The position numbers and the translations under genes were made by a program. 64,000 nucleotides of DNA from Eurosta solidaginis. Taxonomy: Eukaryota > Arthropoda > Insecta > Diptera > Tephritidae. The stretch lies in NCBI RefSeq assembly GCF_040869045.1, contig NC_090319.1, forward strand, positions 176,488,645-176,552,644, written 5' to 3'. Below, one piece after another: positions 1 to 9,871 of the stretch; position 1 is the stretch's first letter, and every line of letters begins with the position of its first letter. Under the pieces are notes generated by a model. It saw nothing but the letters and a program-made list of their open reading frames with translations, searched no databases and was not told where the DNA came from.

Positions 1-940
1 AATAAGACGAATTGATAGGTGAATAAGGATAGCAAAGACAAGTTGATCCACTTTTTATACTCAGCTGAGCAGAGCTCACAGAGTATATTAATTTTGTTCG
101 CATAACGGTACCCCGTAACGGCATAAACTAACCGACTAATCTTTAACACGATTACTTGAGTAAATTTTGAGGTATCTTAATGAAATTTGGTATGTAAGTT
201 CCTGGGCCTCCTCCCAGATCGCTATTTAAAATGAACTAAACCACTTTTTCGATATCGAAAATTTCGAAAAACCGAAAAAGCGCGATAATTCTTTACCAAA
301 AACGTGTAAAGCGATGACACTTGGTAGGTTTGTTATCCTTATGATGCAGAATAGAAAATTAGTAAACTTTTGGACAGTGGGCGTGGCACCGCCCACTTTT
401 AAAAGAAGGTAATTTAAAAGTTTGGCAAGCTGTAATTTGGCAGACGTTGAAGATATCATGATACAATTTGGCAGGAACGTTACTCCTATTACTAAATAAT
501 GTGTTAAATAAAAATTTGCAAAATCGGATGACGAACATGCTTACTTTTTTAAAAAAAATTTTTTTAAGCCAGATTTTTTACAAAAAGCTGAATATCTTTA
601 CAGTATATAAGTAAATTATGTCAACATTCAACTCCAGTAATTATATGGTGCAATAAAATACAAAAATAAAAGAAAATTTGAAAACGGGCGTAGCTCCTCC
701 CTTTTTCATTTAATTTTTCTAGAATATTTTTAATGCCAAATCCGTAATGATTGTTCGTTATTTTTGAATCGGCAGGGCCTAGCAAAAAGTGTTGTATGTA
801 CGGTTTATAGCAAATTTCATTACCTTTTAAAAGCTTCAAAACGTTTTGCAATTCCTCAATCCGTTCTTGAGATATATATGGTTAAGTTAACCCATTTTTT
901 TTTTTTTTTTTTTTTGAAAAACGGCAATTCGTAAATATAC
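1..940. repeat. AT-rich noncoding fly-type interspersed repeat
   Basis: No coding sequence is visible. The stretch has recurring 'GGGCGTGGCACCGCCCAC'-like and 'CGGGCGTAGCTCCTCCC'-like blocks separated by AT-rich DNA, ending in a long T run near 895-916. I recognise the style from high-copy repeats of flies, from memory, but cannot name the family. The part from about 499 onward recurs in inverted orientation at about 17191-17606, so it lies inside the large inverted duplication of this window. Short open frames here are not credible genes. Confidence 0.5.
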
Positions 941-1200
941 GTTACCGTAGAATTAAAAATAACCTTGATTTTCGGAATCAGGGGGTGATTTTACATAGGA
1001 ATTTCATAATTGCGTCTCTGGTGCGAAAAAAAAAAATTGGAATGTGTGTCTCAACATATCGACAAATCCGTAAAAAGTTCTCATCACGTTCAACGATTTA
1101 GCGATAAAAGTCATAGTTTTGCTTCTGAATCTGCTCTTCCTGACACTCTGGTAGTTGGGCTCGTGAAAGGCAGTCGGCCACAAGCATTTCTTTTCCGGGG
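941..1200 (-). pseudogene. gyB pol fragment (RNase H end / integrase start)
   Basis: On the minus strand this reads as the end of a Ty3/gypsy RNase H domain, with an ADCLSRA-type block equivalent to the 'ADALSR' signature, running into the start of integrase. It is broken by frameshifts. It abuts the gyA 5' LTR. The matching upstream RNase H part lies at 21108-21485 on the same strand, right after the gyA 3' LTR, so gyA appears to have landed inside this element (gyB). A second, inverted copy of this fragment is at 16882-17190. Confidence 0.6.
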
Positions 1201-1697
1201 TGTGGCATTACCACAATACAAAATATTTGTATCTATGTAAACTTCAGATTAAGTTCATCTTGTAATGCACAAGAAAATGAATTTCACTTTCAACCACACA
1301 CGAATAACTCATAGCGACATAGTCATAGCTGCATAGATAAGATATATAGTACCCAGCGGGGAGCCGTATCCGTTTACAGTTGTTTAACCCATAAGCGTCA
1401 CACTCACCAACCCACGTGTCAATCAGCATGCCTAATCGATTGCGTCGGTTTGTCAGCGCGACCGACCAAACATTATTATATAGATAGGTAATGAGAATAT
1501 TATGCTGACTAGGTGTATAGAAATAGAATGTAGTTATTTTTAGTGTGTAAGTATTGTATGTAAATATTATAATAGTATTTTAAGCAATTTTTATATAAAA
1601 GAGAAAGTATTCTGTAATAAAGAAAAATCTGATTTTGGCCCTGAACATAAGCGCCCACAAAATCTCTTTTGTACTAATATACGGTAAATTTATTACA
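1201..1697 (+). repeat. gyA 5' LTR
   Basis: This is the long terminal repeat of the gypsy element gyA. It has a TATA-like block near 1341 (GATATATAG), an AATAAA polyadenylation signal near 1616, and ends in TTACA directly before a primer-binding-like sequence. The same sequence recurs inverted at 16023-16881 and partially at 20816-21107. The 3' end is firm. The 5' end is uncertain (1201 or about 1238): I chose the point where homology to gyB pol stops. It differs from the partial 3' LTR at very roughly one base in fourteen, so the insertion is old. Confidence 0.65.
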
Positions 1698-1713
1698 TGG
1701 CGATCCTGCCAGG
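1698..1713 (+). promoter_or_regulatory. gyA primer-binding site (tRNA-like)
   Basis: TGGCGATCCTGCCAGG follows the LTR end directly, as the primer-binding site of an LTR retrotransposon should. TGGCGA at the start resembles sites primed by tRNA-Arg in fly gypsy elements, but the match is imperfect and the priming tRNA is not proven. The same site occurs on the minus strand at 16007-16022 in the inverted copy. Confidence 0.55.
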
Positions 1714-1989
1714 CTAGATTGGAAATTGGCAAAACTGCTAAAAATCTAGCTGGAGGGAGATCCTGCCACGGAATTTTTTTTTTTCGAAAAGTATAAAAAT
1801 TAATAACCTTGCCATCCTGGCAAAAATTGAATTTTAAAATACGCTGAAGGATCCTGAAATAAAAAAAATAAGCAAATACAAAGGATTCCAACTGCTGTTG
1901 CAGCACGAAAAATTAAAATAACTCCGAAAAGTAACCTTCCTTCACACACCAGAGCGATATGGAAGACAGAGGCACTACGTCAACTTGAA

Positions 1990-2790
1990 GGTAGAATTTA
2001 TCAAATCTGCCTCATCAGTGCTGCCAGAGTTTGATGGCAACCCTGAAAATTTGCACAGTTTCTTAGATGCCCTTGATATTTTCGACGAAATCAAGGATAA
2101 TCATGAAGCCTAAGCGATAACCATGATAAAGGCCAAACTAAAAGACACTGGAAGAAATTTTATTAGCACCGAAACTACAATGAACAAATAAAATTAAAAT
2201 TGAGAACGGCAATAAAAGGCGAATCAGTGGAAGTTTTGACAGCAAAACTACTTAGTATCCAACATCGCAGCAAAACTGCAAACGAGTATACTGCAGAAAT
2301 AGGGAAATTACTAGATCATTAGAAGGAGCTTATATCTCGGACGGACTTAACCCAGACTTAACAACGAGATATTCCACACAAGCAGCAGTGAAGGCTATGT
2401 GTAAAAACTGCTCGAATGATAAAGTAAAAATGATAATGCAAGCAGGAACGATCACAACAATGAACGATGCAATTTCCAAATTTACAAATAGCTGTACAGA
2501 AATTACAGGCAGTTCAAATACCATTTTAAACATTCGTCAACAAAATCAATGCGGGAGTAATTTCCGTGGAGGTTACCAAAGTAACACCTATGGGGGTTAC
2601 CGAGGTAGGAGATTTAGACCCCAACCAAGATACAACAACAACTTTAGATTAAATAACAATAATAATAATAATATTCCCAAGAAAAATCGCAAACCAAAAT
2701 AATAATAGACCCTACAATCAGACACGCAATCAGACACGTAATGTACGCAGTTGTAATAAGCAGGAAAAACCAGGAAACTCCACTTCAAAG
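1990..2790 (+). pseudogene. gyA copy 1 gag (N-terminus deleted)
   Basis: Capsid-type gag of a 297/17.6-like gypsy element. The frame joins the leader directly to the middle of gag: about 1.1 kb present in the inverted copy (gag N-terminus) is missing here. Frameshifts and stops occur between 2100 and 2330. The C-terminal third is open at 2388-2702. It lacks a CCHC zinc knuckle and instead has a glycine/arginine-rich stretch (GGYRGRRFRPQPR) followed by asparagine runs, as I recall for the 17.6/297 group. PR/RT follows downstream. Confidence 0.75.
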
Positions 2791-4226
2791 TCAATAGATA
2801 GAAAAATATGTGTACTAAATCTACACTTAAATAGTTATATATCTACAAAAACATCATTAAATAATTCAATTTCAAATTTCTTAGTAGACACAGGAGCAGA
2901 TATCTCCATAATTAAAAAGAGCCAAATAATTAATCATGCAAAAATAAATACAGAACAAATAACAGACTTAAAGGGCATTGGTCAGGGTATAACTAGTACA
3001 TTAGGCACAGTCAAAACTGATTTAAAAGGTGATGACCTTCTAATTTACCATACATTTCACGTCGTAGGAGAGGACTTTCCAAGACCGTACGAGGGAATAA
3101 TAGGTTTGGACTTTATAAAGAAATATAATTGTATTCTAGATTATGGCAAAACCGAGGATAAATTAATCCTAAGACCATATAATTTTCCCCAAAAAATCAC
3201 AATGTATCTAACAAGTTACCTGTCTGCTAACACAATTACGATTCCTGCCAGATCTGAAGTCATTAGACATGTAACAGTAAACACTGATAGCAAAAACATC
3301 TTCATACCCCATCAACAATTATCTAAAGGCATGTCTGTAGCAAAAACAATCACAAATAAAGATCAAACTTTCATCAGAATTATTAACACCAAACATAAAA
3401 ACACAACTATTCAAAATTACAAAATACATACTGAAAATTTAGATGACTACAGTTTAATTAAAACAAATACACACAATAAACAAAGTAATGACACAGAAAA
3501 ATTAAAAAGATTAACTAAAAATTTCCAAAAATTTGTCAATTCACTATTAACCTCATTATGCAGAATTCATAGACATATTTGCACTAGAAACAAAACCAAT
3601 TTCCTCTAACAATTTTTACAAGCAAAAACTACACATGAAAGACGACACACCTGTTTACATAAAAAACTATAGATTGACCGAGATACAAAAAGGGGTAATA
3701 AGCAAACAGGTGAATAAATTGATCGAAGATGACATTATAGAACCCTCAATATCAGAGTACAACAGTCCAATTTTACTGGTACCTAAATAAGCACTACCAG
3801 GCAATACAGAAAAAAAGATGGAGACTGGTAGTTGACTACAGACAAGTAAACAAAAAATTAGCAGCGGATAAATTCCCACTTCCAAGAATTGATGATATTT
3901 TAGACCAACTTGGAAGAGCAAAATACTTTCCATGTCTTGATCTTATGTCAGGTTTTCATCAAATAGAATTACACCCAGATTCCAGAGATATAACCCCATT
4001 CACAGCGGAAAATGGTACATATAGATTCAAAAGACTACCCTATGGATTAAAAGTAGCACCAAACTCATTCCAAAGAATGATGACACTGGCATTTGCAGGC
4101 CTCAAACCATCCCAAGTATTTCTCTATATGGATGATTTAGGTGTACTAGGGTGTTCAGATGTTTGTTCCACTTGTAGGAAATACAACTTAAAATTACATC
4201 CAGATAAATGTCTATTTTTCAGTCAA
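2791..4226 (+). pseudogene. gyA copy 1 protease-reverse transcriptase (truncated)
   Basis: Protease signature LVDTGAD is encoded at 2881-2901, followed by the linker and RT. RT blocks include a D-x-x-SGFHQIELH segment near 3945, the GLKVAPNSFQ block and the catalytic YMDD near 4126. Frameshifts lie near 3600 and 3790, and a short stretch after YMDD (about nine codons) is missing compared with the inverted copy. RT stops abruptly after FFSQ at 4226, where TR446 begins, so thumb, connection, RNase H and integrase are absent here. The integrase part is found at 18908-20327. The site at about 3596-3610 is the empty version of the TR428 insertion in copy 2. Confidence 0.85.
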
Positions 4227-4827
4227 TTGCCTGATGATGATTACGTTGGCGGTTTTCGAAATGGGTCCATCGTAAATGTAAATGTTTCTTTGTTTTCAGT
4301 TTCTCTTAGAAAACATAATAATTGAAATTCAATTATTATAAGCCGGTGTTAAGCTCATGAATTCTTAAATATAAGTATAAACTGAACACACCATTAAACA
4401 AACATACATAAATATGTACAACAGAGCCCGAGTTTACAAAGCTTCTCATTCGCAACGAAGAAGAACTTTACAAAAACAAATCAACATGGCACACAAATCA
4501 ATATAGAGACAAAATGTCTCAATTGTGTTGTTAGTGTAGAAATGAGAAAAACTGAATTAAGCATGAAAACAAATACCAGCAGGATGGCCTAGTGTTAAAG
4601 GCTACTTGCAAGTTCACCATGTGATTCACGGTTCGAATCCCGGTGAAACCTTTGATAACATTACAAAATTGCCTGATGATGATTACGTTGGCGGTTTTCG
4701 AAATGGGTCCATCGCAATATGCCAATAAATGTTTCTTTCTTTTCAGTTTCTCTTAGAAAACATAATAATTGAAATTCAATTATTATAAGCCGGTGTTAAG
4801 CACATGCATTTTTAAATATAAGTATAA
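4225..4827 (+). repeat. TR446 tandem repeat, about 1.35 units
   Basis: A ~446-bp unit repeats here (CCTGATGATG at 4230 and 4672, spacing 442) and again as three units at 17605-18907 (spacings 446 and 447). It separates the truncated RT of gyA copy 1 from the inverted gyA copy 2, and so sits at the centre of the large inverted duplication. It contains no credible ORF. Each full unit carries one tRNA-like segment. The same repeat directly precedes the gyA integrase fragment. Confidence 0.8.
4579..4650 (+). other. tRNA-like segment of TR446 (copy a)
   Basis: A 72-base stretch with an A-box-like TGGCCTAGTG and a B box GGTTCGAATCC at tRNA spacing. A D-stem GCC/GGC can pair, and the region before the B box loosely resembles a tRNA-Glu anticodon arm (TTTCAC in other copies). 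The acceptor ends do not pair and the T stem is imperfect, so this is not called a functional tRNA. It may serve as an internal RNA polymerase III promoter. This copy has lost one G in the A box compared with the other copies. Confidence 0.5.
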
Positions 4828-6199
4828 TTTTTGCTGCTGATCTAGTTGTGACTTTCATTATTTTGCATGCTTGCACTGACATTTCCTTTAAATTTGTTAT
4901 GTTAATGCGAGACAATGCGTCCGCTACATGTTTTTCTTTTCCAGAAATGTAGTTCACTTCAAAATCATATTCTCCTAGCTCGAGTCTTGCTCGTGTTAAC
5001 TTAGATGAAGTACTCTTCATCGAGACAAGGTATGTTAAAGGGCGATGGTTGGTTTTAATTAGGAATTTTCTGCCATAGGCATATGGTCTGAAGAAGGTTA
5101 TGGCCCAATGGATTGCTGCTAGTTCTTTTTCTATTGTAGCTTTGTTTGTTTCACCTTTTGTGAATGATCTAGAAGCGTAAGCAATTGGTAACTGTTTGCC
5201 ATCGTCTTCTTGGGTAAGGACTGCTCCGCAATCATACCCACTAGCGTCTGTTGTTATGCAGAATTCTTTATTGAAGTCGGGGTATTGCAAAAGTTTTAGG
5301 CTGATTAATGCTTCCTTTAAGTAGACAAATGCTAGGAATGCGAAGGAAACATTCTTTTTGCAAAGCCTAGTTAATTTTCTTGAGTACTCTGCGAATTTCT
5401 GTACAAATCTTCTATAATAATTGCAGAACGCTACGAATCGTTTAACTTCATCTGCTGTTTTTGGTGTTGGGTAGTTTTGAACTGTTTCAAATTTGCTTGG
5501 GTCGGGTAGTATTCCCTTGCTTGTGCATTTATGTCCTAAATAAGTTACCTCTTGACTGAAAAATAAACATTTATCTGGATGTAATTTTAAGTTGTATTTC
5601 CTACAAGTGGAACAAACATCTCTTAAATTTTTTAGCATGTGTTTTTCTGAACACCCTAATACAACTAAATCATCCATATAGAGAAATACTTGGGATGGTT
5701 TGAGGCCTGCAAATGCCAGTGCCATCATTCTTTGGAATGAGTTTGGTGCTACTTTTAATCCATAGGGTAGTCTTTTGAATCTATATGTACCATTTTGCGC
5801 TGTGAATGAGGTTATATCTCTGGAATCTGGGTGTCATTTTTTTGATGAAAACCTGACATAAGATCTAGACATGAAAAGTATTTTGCTCTTCCAAGTTGGT
5901 CTAAAATATCATCAATTCTTGGAAGTGGGAATTTATCCGCTGCTAATTTTTTGTTTACTTGCCTGTAGTCAAATCTTGTTTCTTATTGCCTGGTAGTGAT
6001 TATTTAGGTACCAGTAAAATTGGACTGTTGTACTCTGAAATTGAGGGTTCTATAGTCTCATCTTAGATCAATTTATTCACCTGTTTGCTTATTACCCCTT
6101 TTTGTGTCTCGGTCAGTCTATAGTTTTTTATGTAAACTGGTGTGTCGTCTTTCATGTGTAGTTTTTGCTTGTAAAAATTATTAGAGGAAATTGGTTTTG
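4828..6199 (-). pseudogene. gyA copy 2 reverse transcriptase and RNase H
   Basis: The longest gyA pol piece. The open frame 4796-5728 (310 aa) covers YMDD (near residue 17), the rest of RT, and RNase H: TTDASGYDCGAVL, TIEKELAAIHW and VADALSR are all visible. The usual TDH block reads TNHRPL, so one catalytic-region Asp appears changed to Asn. The fingers/palm lie upstream (5728-6183) with frameshifts near 5840 and 5990. It ends after an RSAAK segment, where TR446 starts. It faces gyA copy 1 tail to tail. Confidence 0.85.
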
Positions 6200-7030
6200 A
6201 CAATTGTTTTTGTTTTTATCGGCCTATTGATAAATCATTCAAGGTTCGAATCGAGCTCAGCTTCTAATGATAATTATTGTTATTTTATAATTTTTCTAAA
6301 TTTGAAAAATTGTATTTTATTTTTGGAATAGTAAGTAGAAAATTTTTTTCAGACAACCTGCCATAGCTGCGCAGATAGATCCATTTCGAAGGGTGCTAAG
6401 CCTTCATCATCAGTACGCTTTAGGCATGCTGCGGTAACCATTTAGCTATACAGCGGTGGTTTGTTTGACTGGCAAAAATTTTCTACTTACTATTCCAAAA
6501 ACAAAATACAATTTTTCAAATTTAGAAAAATTAAAAAATAACAATAATTATCATTAGAAAAAAATTATTGTTCTGGCTTTGAGCTCGATTCGAACCTTGA
6601 ATGATTTATCAATAGGCCGATAAAAACAAAAACAATTGTTAATAAACAATGAGCACTTGGGAATGTCAAACAAAGTAATTGACAATAAACAAAAATCCAG
6701 CATTATCAGTGATTTGCACCAGATGGCGCAACACTGAATAAATATAGTTGGTAAAAAGGAATAGAAGTAGCAAATTTGCCAGTCAAACAAACCACCGCTG
6801 CATAGCTAAATGGTTAGCGCAGCATGCCTAAAGCGTACTGATGATGAAGGCTTAGCACCCTTCGAAATGGATCTTTCTGCGCAGCTATGGCAGGTTGTCT
6901 GAAAAAAATTTTCTACTTACTATTCCAAAAACAAAATACAATTTTTCAAATTTAGAAAAAATAAAAAATAACAATAATTATCATTAGAAAAAAATTATTG
7001 TTCTAGCCTTGAGCTCGATTCGAACCTTGA
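6200..7030 (+). mobile_element. TR428 retroposon insertion, inverted dimer with 15-bp TSD
   Basis: An 831-bp insertion in the gyA copy 2 pro-pol region, flanked by perfect 15-bp direct repeats AGGAAATTGGTTTTG at 6185-6199 and 7031-7045. The empty site exists in gyA copy 1 near 3600. The left ~275 bp is a TR428 unit in one orientation and the remainder is in the opposite orientation. The right end finishes in GATTCGAACCTTGA, the same terminus seen at the left end (complement) of the TR428 array at 30204-31589. The TSD length and the 5' inversion suggest target-primed reverse transcription. Confidence 0.75.
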
Positions 7031-7045
7031 AGGAAATTGGTTTTG

Positions 7046-7830
7046 TTTCTAGTGCAAATATGTCTATGAATTGTGTGCATAATGAAGTTAATAGTGAATT
7101 GACAAATTTTGGGAAATCTTTAGTTAACCTTTTTAATTTTTCTGTGTCATTACTTTGTTTATTGTGTGTGTTTGTTTTAATTAAACTGTAGTCATCTAAA
7201 TTTTCAGTATGTATTTTGTAATTTTGAATAGTTGTGTTTTTATGTGTGGTGTTAATAATTCTGACGAAAGTTTGATCTTTATTTGTGACTGTGTTTGCTA
7301 CGAACATGCCTTCGGATAATTGTTGATGGGGTATGAAGATGTTTTTGCTTTGTTTTACTGTTACTTGTCTAATGACTTCAGATCTGGCAGGGATCGTAAT
7401 TGTGGTAGCAGACAGGTAATTTGTTAGATACATTGTGATTGTTTGGGGAAAATTATATGGTCTTAGGATTAATTTATACTCGGTTTTGCCGTAATCTAGA
7501 ATACAATTATATTTCTTTATAAAGTCCAAACCTATTATTCCCTCGAACGGTTTTGGAAAGTCCTCTCCTACGACGTGAAATTTATGGTAAATTAGAAGGT
7601 CATCACCTTTTAAATCAGTTTTGACTGTGCCTAATGTACTAGTTATAACCTGACCAATGCCCTTTAAGTCTTTTATTTGTTCTGTATTTATTTTTGCATG
7701 ATTAATTATTTGGTTCTTTTTAATTATGGAGATATCTGCTCCTGTGTCTACTAAGAAATTTGAAATTGAGTTATTTATTGATGTTTTTGTAGATATATAA
7801 CTATTTAAGTGTAGATTTAGTACACATATT
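7046..7830 (-). pseudogene. gyA copy 2 protease and pro-RT linker
   Basis: Minus-strand homologue of 2791-3610. It encodes the DTGAD protease signature (about 7725-7755) and the linker ending just before RT. The open frame 6984-7529 runs past the real gene into the TR428 insertion, so its C-terminal tail is not retroviral. Upstream it continues from gag (7831-8862). Stops are present between the protease and the linker. Confidence 0.75.
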
Positions 7831-8862
7831 TTTCTATCTATTGACTTTGAAGTGGAGTTTCCAGGTTTTCCTGCTTATTACAACTGCGTACATTACGTGT
7901 CTGATTGCGTGTCTGATTGTAGGGTCTATTATTATTTTTGTTTTGCGATTTTTCTTGGGAATTATTATTGTTATTTAATCTAAAGTTGTTGTTGTATCTT
8001 GGTTGGGGTCTAAATCTCCTACCTCGGTAACCCCGATAGTTTTTACTTTGGTAACCTCCACGGAAATTACTCCGGCATTGATTTTGTTGACGAATGTTTA
8101 AAATGGTATTTGAGCTGCCTGTAATTTCTGTACAGCTATTTGCAAATTTGGAAATTGCATCGTTCATTGTTGTGAACGTTCCTGCTTGCATTATCATTTT
8201 TACTTTATCATTCGAGCAGTTTTTACACATAGCCTTCACTGCTGCTTGTGTGGAATAACTCTTTGCTAAGTCTGGGTTAAGTCCGTCCGAGATATAAGCT
8301 CCTTCTAATGATCTAGTAATTTCCCTATTTCTGCAGTATACTGGTTTGCAGTTTTGCTGCGCTGTTGGATATTAAGTAGTTTTGCTGTCAAAAGCTCCAC
8401 TGATTCGCCTTTTATTGCCGTTCTCAATTTTAATTTTACTTGTTCAATTGTAGTTTCGGTGCTAATAAAATTTCTTCCAGTGCCTTTTAGCTTGGTCTTT
8501 ATCATGGTTATCGCTAAGGATTCATGATTATCCTTGATTTCGTCGAGAATATCAAGGGCATCTAAGAAACTGTGCAAATTTTCAGGGTTGCCATCAAACT
8601 CTGGCAGCACTGATGATGCAGATTTGATAAATTCAACTACGCTTTGTGCCATTGTGACGTTTATGAGTGGGATATGTAGTGGTTTTGTTCTTCCACTGAT
8701 GAAGTTTGACTCAATGCTGGTGAAGTGGGATATGTAGCGGTTTTGTTCTTCCACTGATGAAGTTTGACTCAATGCTGGTGAAGGTGTGCGGTTTCGTGAA
8801 GGTTCGGTTAGAACTGAGCTAAAATCAACTTGGAGATTTTCCTCTATCGTAGTTGGTATGGG
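7831..8862 (-). pseudogene. gyA copy 2 gag, C-terminal two thirds
   Basis: Two open frames, 8305-8862 and 7838-8239, are joined by a frameshift. They encode the capsid-like part (ASSVLPEFDGNPENLHSFLD region) and the G/R/N-rich C-terminus without a zinc knuckle. The ORF that starts at 8904 with a glutamine run is a chimera: its first residues come from the CAA-repeat tail of LINE-A. The true N-terminal part of gag lies on the other side of LINE-A at 14572-15345. Confidence 0.8.
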
Positions 8863-8921
8863 TTGTTGTTGTTGTTGTTGTTGTTGTAGCAATGCTCGCC
8901 CCACCTAATAGCCGCGACCGA

Positions 8922-9871
8922 TCACAAATTGTCATCAATATCCTCTAACGGGAGTCCAAGGAAACTTGCCGTTTCAAAAGGGGTGGACCATAAGGAAAGG
9001 GGTGTTAGAGGCGTTGCTTCCACATTACAATTAAAGAGATGGTTGGTGTCATGTGGGGACATATTGCAAGCAGGGCATACATTTTGTATGTCGGGTTTGA
9101 TTCTGGATAGGTAAGAGTTTAACCTGTTACAGTATCCAGAACGAAGTTGAGCAAGAGTGACACGCGTTTCCCTGGGGAGTATGCGTTCCTCTTCTGCGAG
9201 TTCTGGATATTTTTCTTCAAGTACTGGATTCACCGGGCAATTCCCGACATAAAGGTCCGACGCCTGTCTATGGAGTTCACCAAGGACCTGCTTGTGTTTG
9301 TCCGCCTCATACGGCTGGGTTCTCAGGTGCCGTATTTCCTCAAAATGCTTATGGAGATGACTCCTTAGGCCCCTAGGCGGTGCTGGTTCGTCAATCAGAT
9401 GTCTGTTGGGATGCCCAGGTTTCTGGGTATTCAACAGAAACTGTTTGGTCAGCATCTCATTTCTTCCTTCCTGATGGGGAGTATTCTCGCCTCATTATGC
9501 AGATGGTGTTCTGGGGACATAAGAAGACAGCCCGTGGCGATTCTGAGAGCAGTATTTTGGCAGGCCTGTAGTTTCTTCCAGTGGGTGGTTTTTAGGCTTG
9601 GCGACCATATGGGTGACGCATAGCACGTAATCGGCTGGCTAATTGCTTTGTATGTGGTCAAGAGCGTTTCTTTATCTTTTCCCCAGGTACTGCCAGCAAG
9701 GGATTTGAGGATTTTATTACGGCTCTGAATTCTTGGAACAATTGCGGTTGCGTGCGCACCAAAATGTAGATCCTGATCAAACGTCACACCCAAGATTTGG
9801 GGTGTAGGACAGTCGGTAGCGTAGTGCCATCGACGTGGATGTTCAATATGGCCGACATTTGGGGCGTCCAT
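8922..9871 (-). pseudogene. LINE-A ORF C-terminus with CCHC-type finger
   Basis: Two overlapping open frames (9449-9871 and 8922-9455) continue the RT ORF after frameshifts. They encode the post-RT region and end with a finger of the form C-x2-C-x8-H-x4-C (VCPACNMSPHDTNHLFNC), typical of CR1/Jockey/R1-type LINEs. The stop is followed by a short 3' UTR and the CAA-repeat tail. The frame breaks show this copy is not fully functional. Confidence 0.8.

Noticed and set aside
1010..1240. Plus-strand 76-aa ORF conserved at 16842-17069
   Set aside because: Conservation is due to the inverted duplication. The meaningful frame is the opposite strand, a gypsy pol fragment.
4579..4650. Functional tRNA gene
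   Set aside because: Acceptor ends do not pair, the anticodon stem is poor, and the segment is one part of a 446-bp tandem repeat. Kept as tRNA-like only.
8305..8904. Polyglutamine protein starting MGRALLQQQ (also near 56190)
   Set aside because: The glutamine run is the CAA-repeat tail of LINE-A read through into gyA gag or RTE sequence. It is a chimera of two elements, not a host gene.
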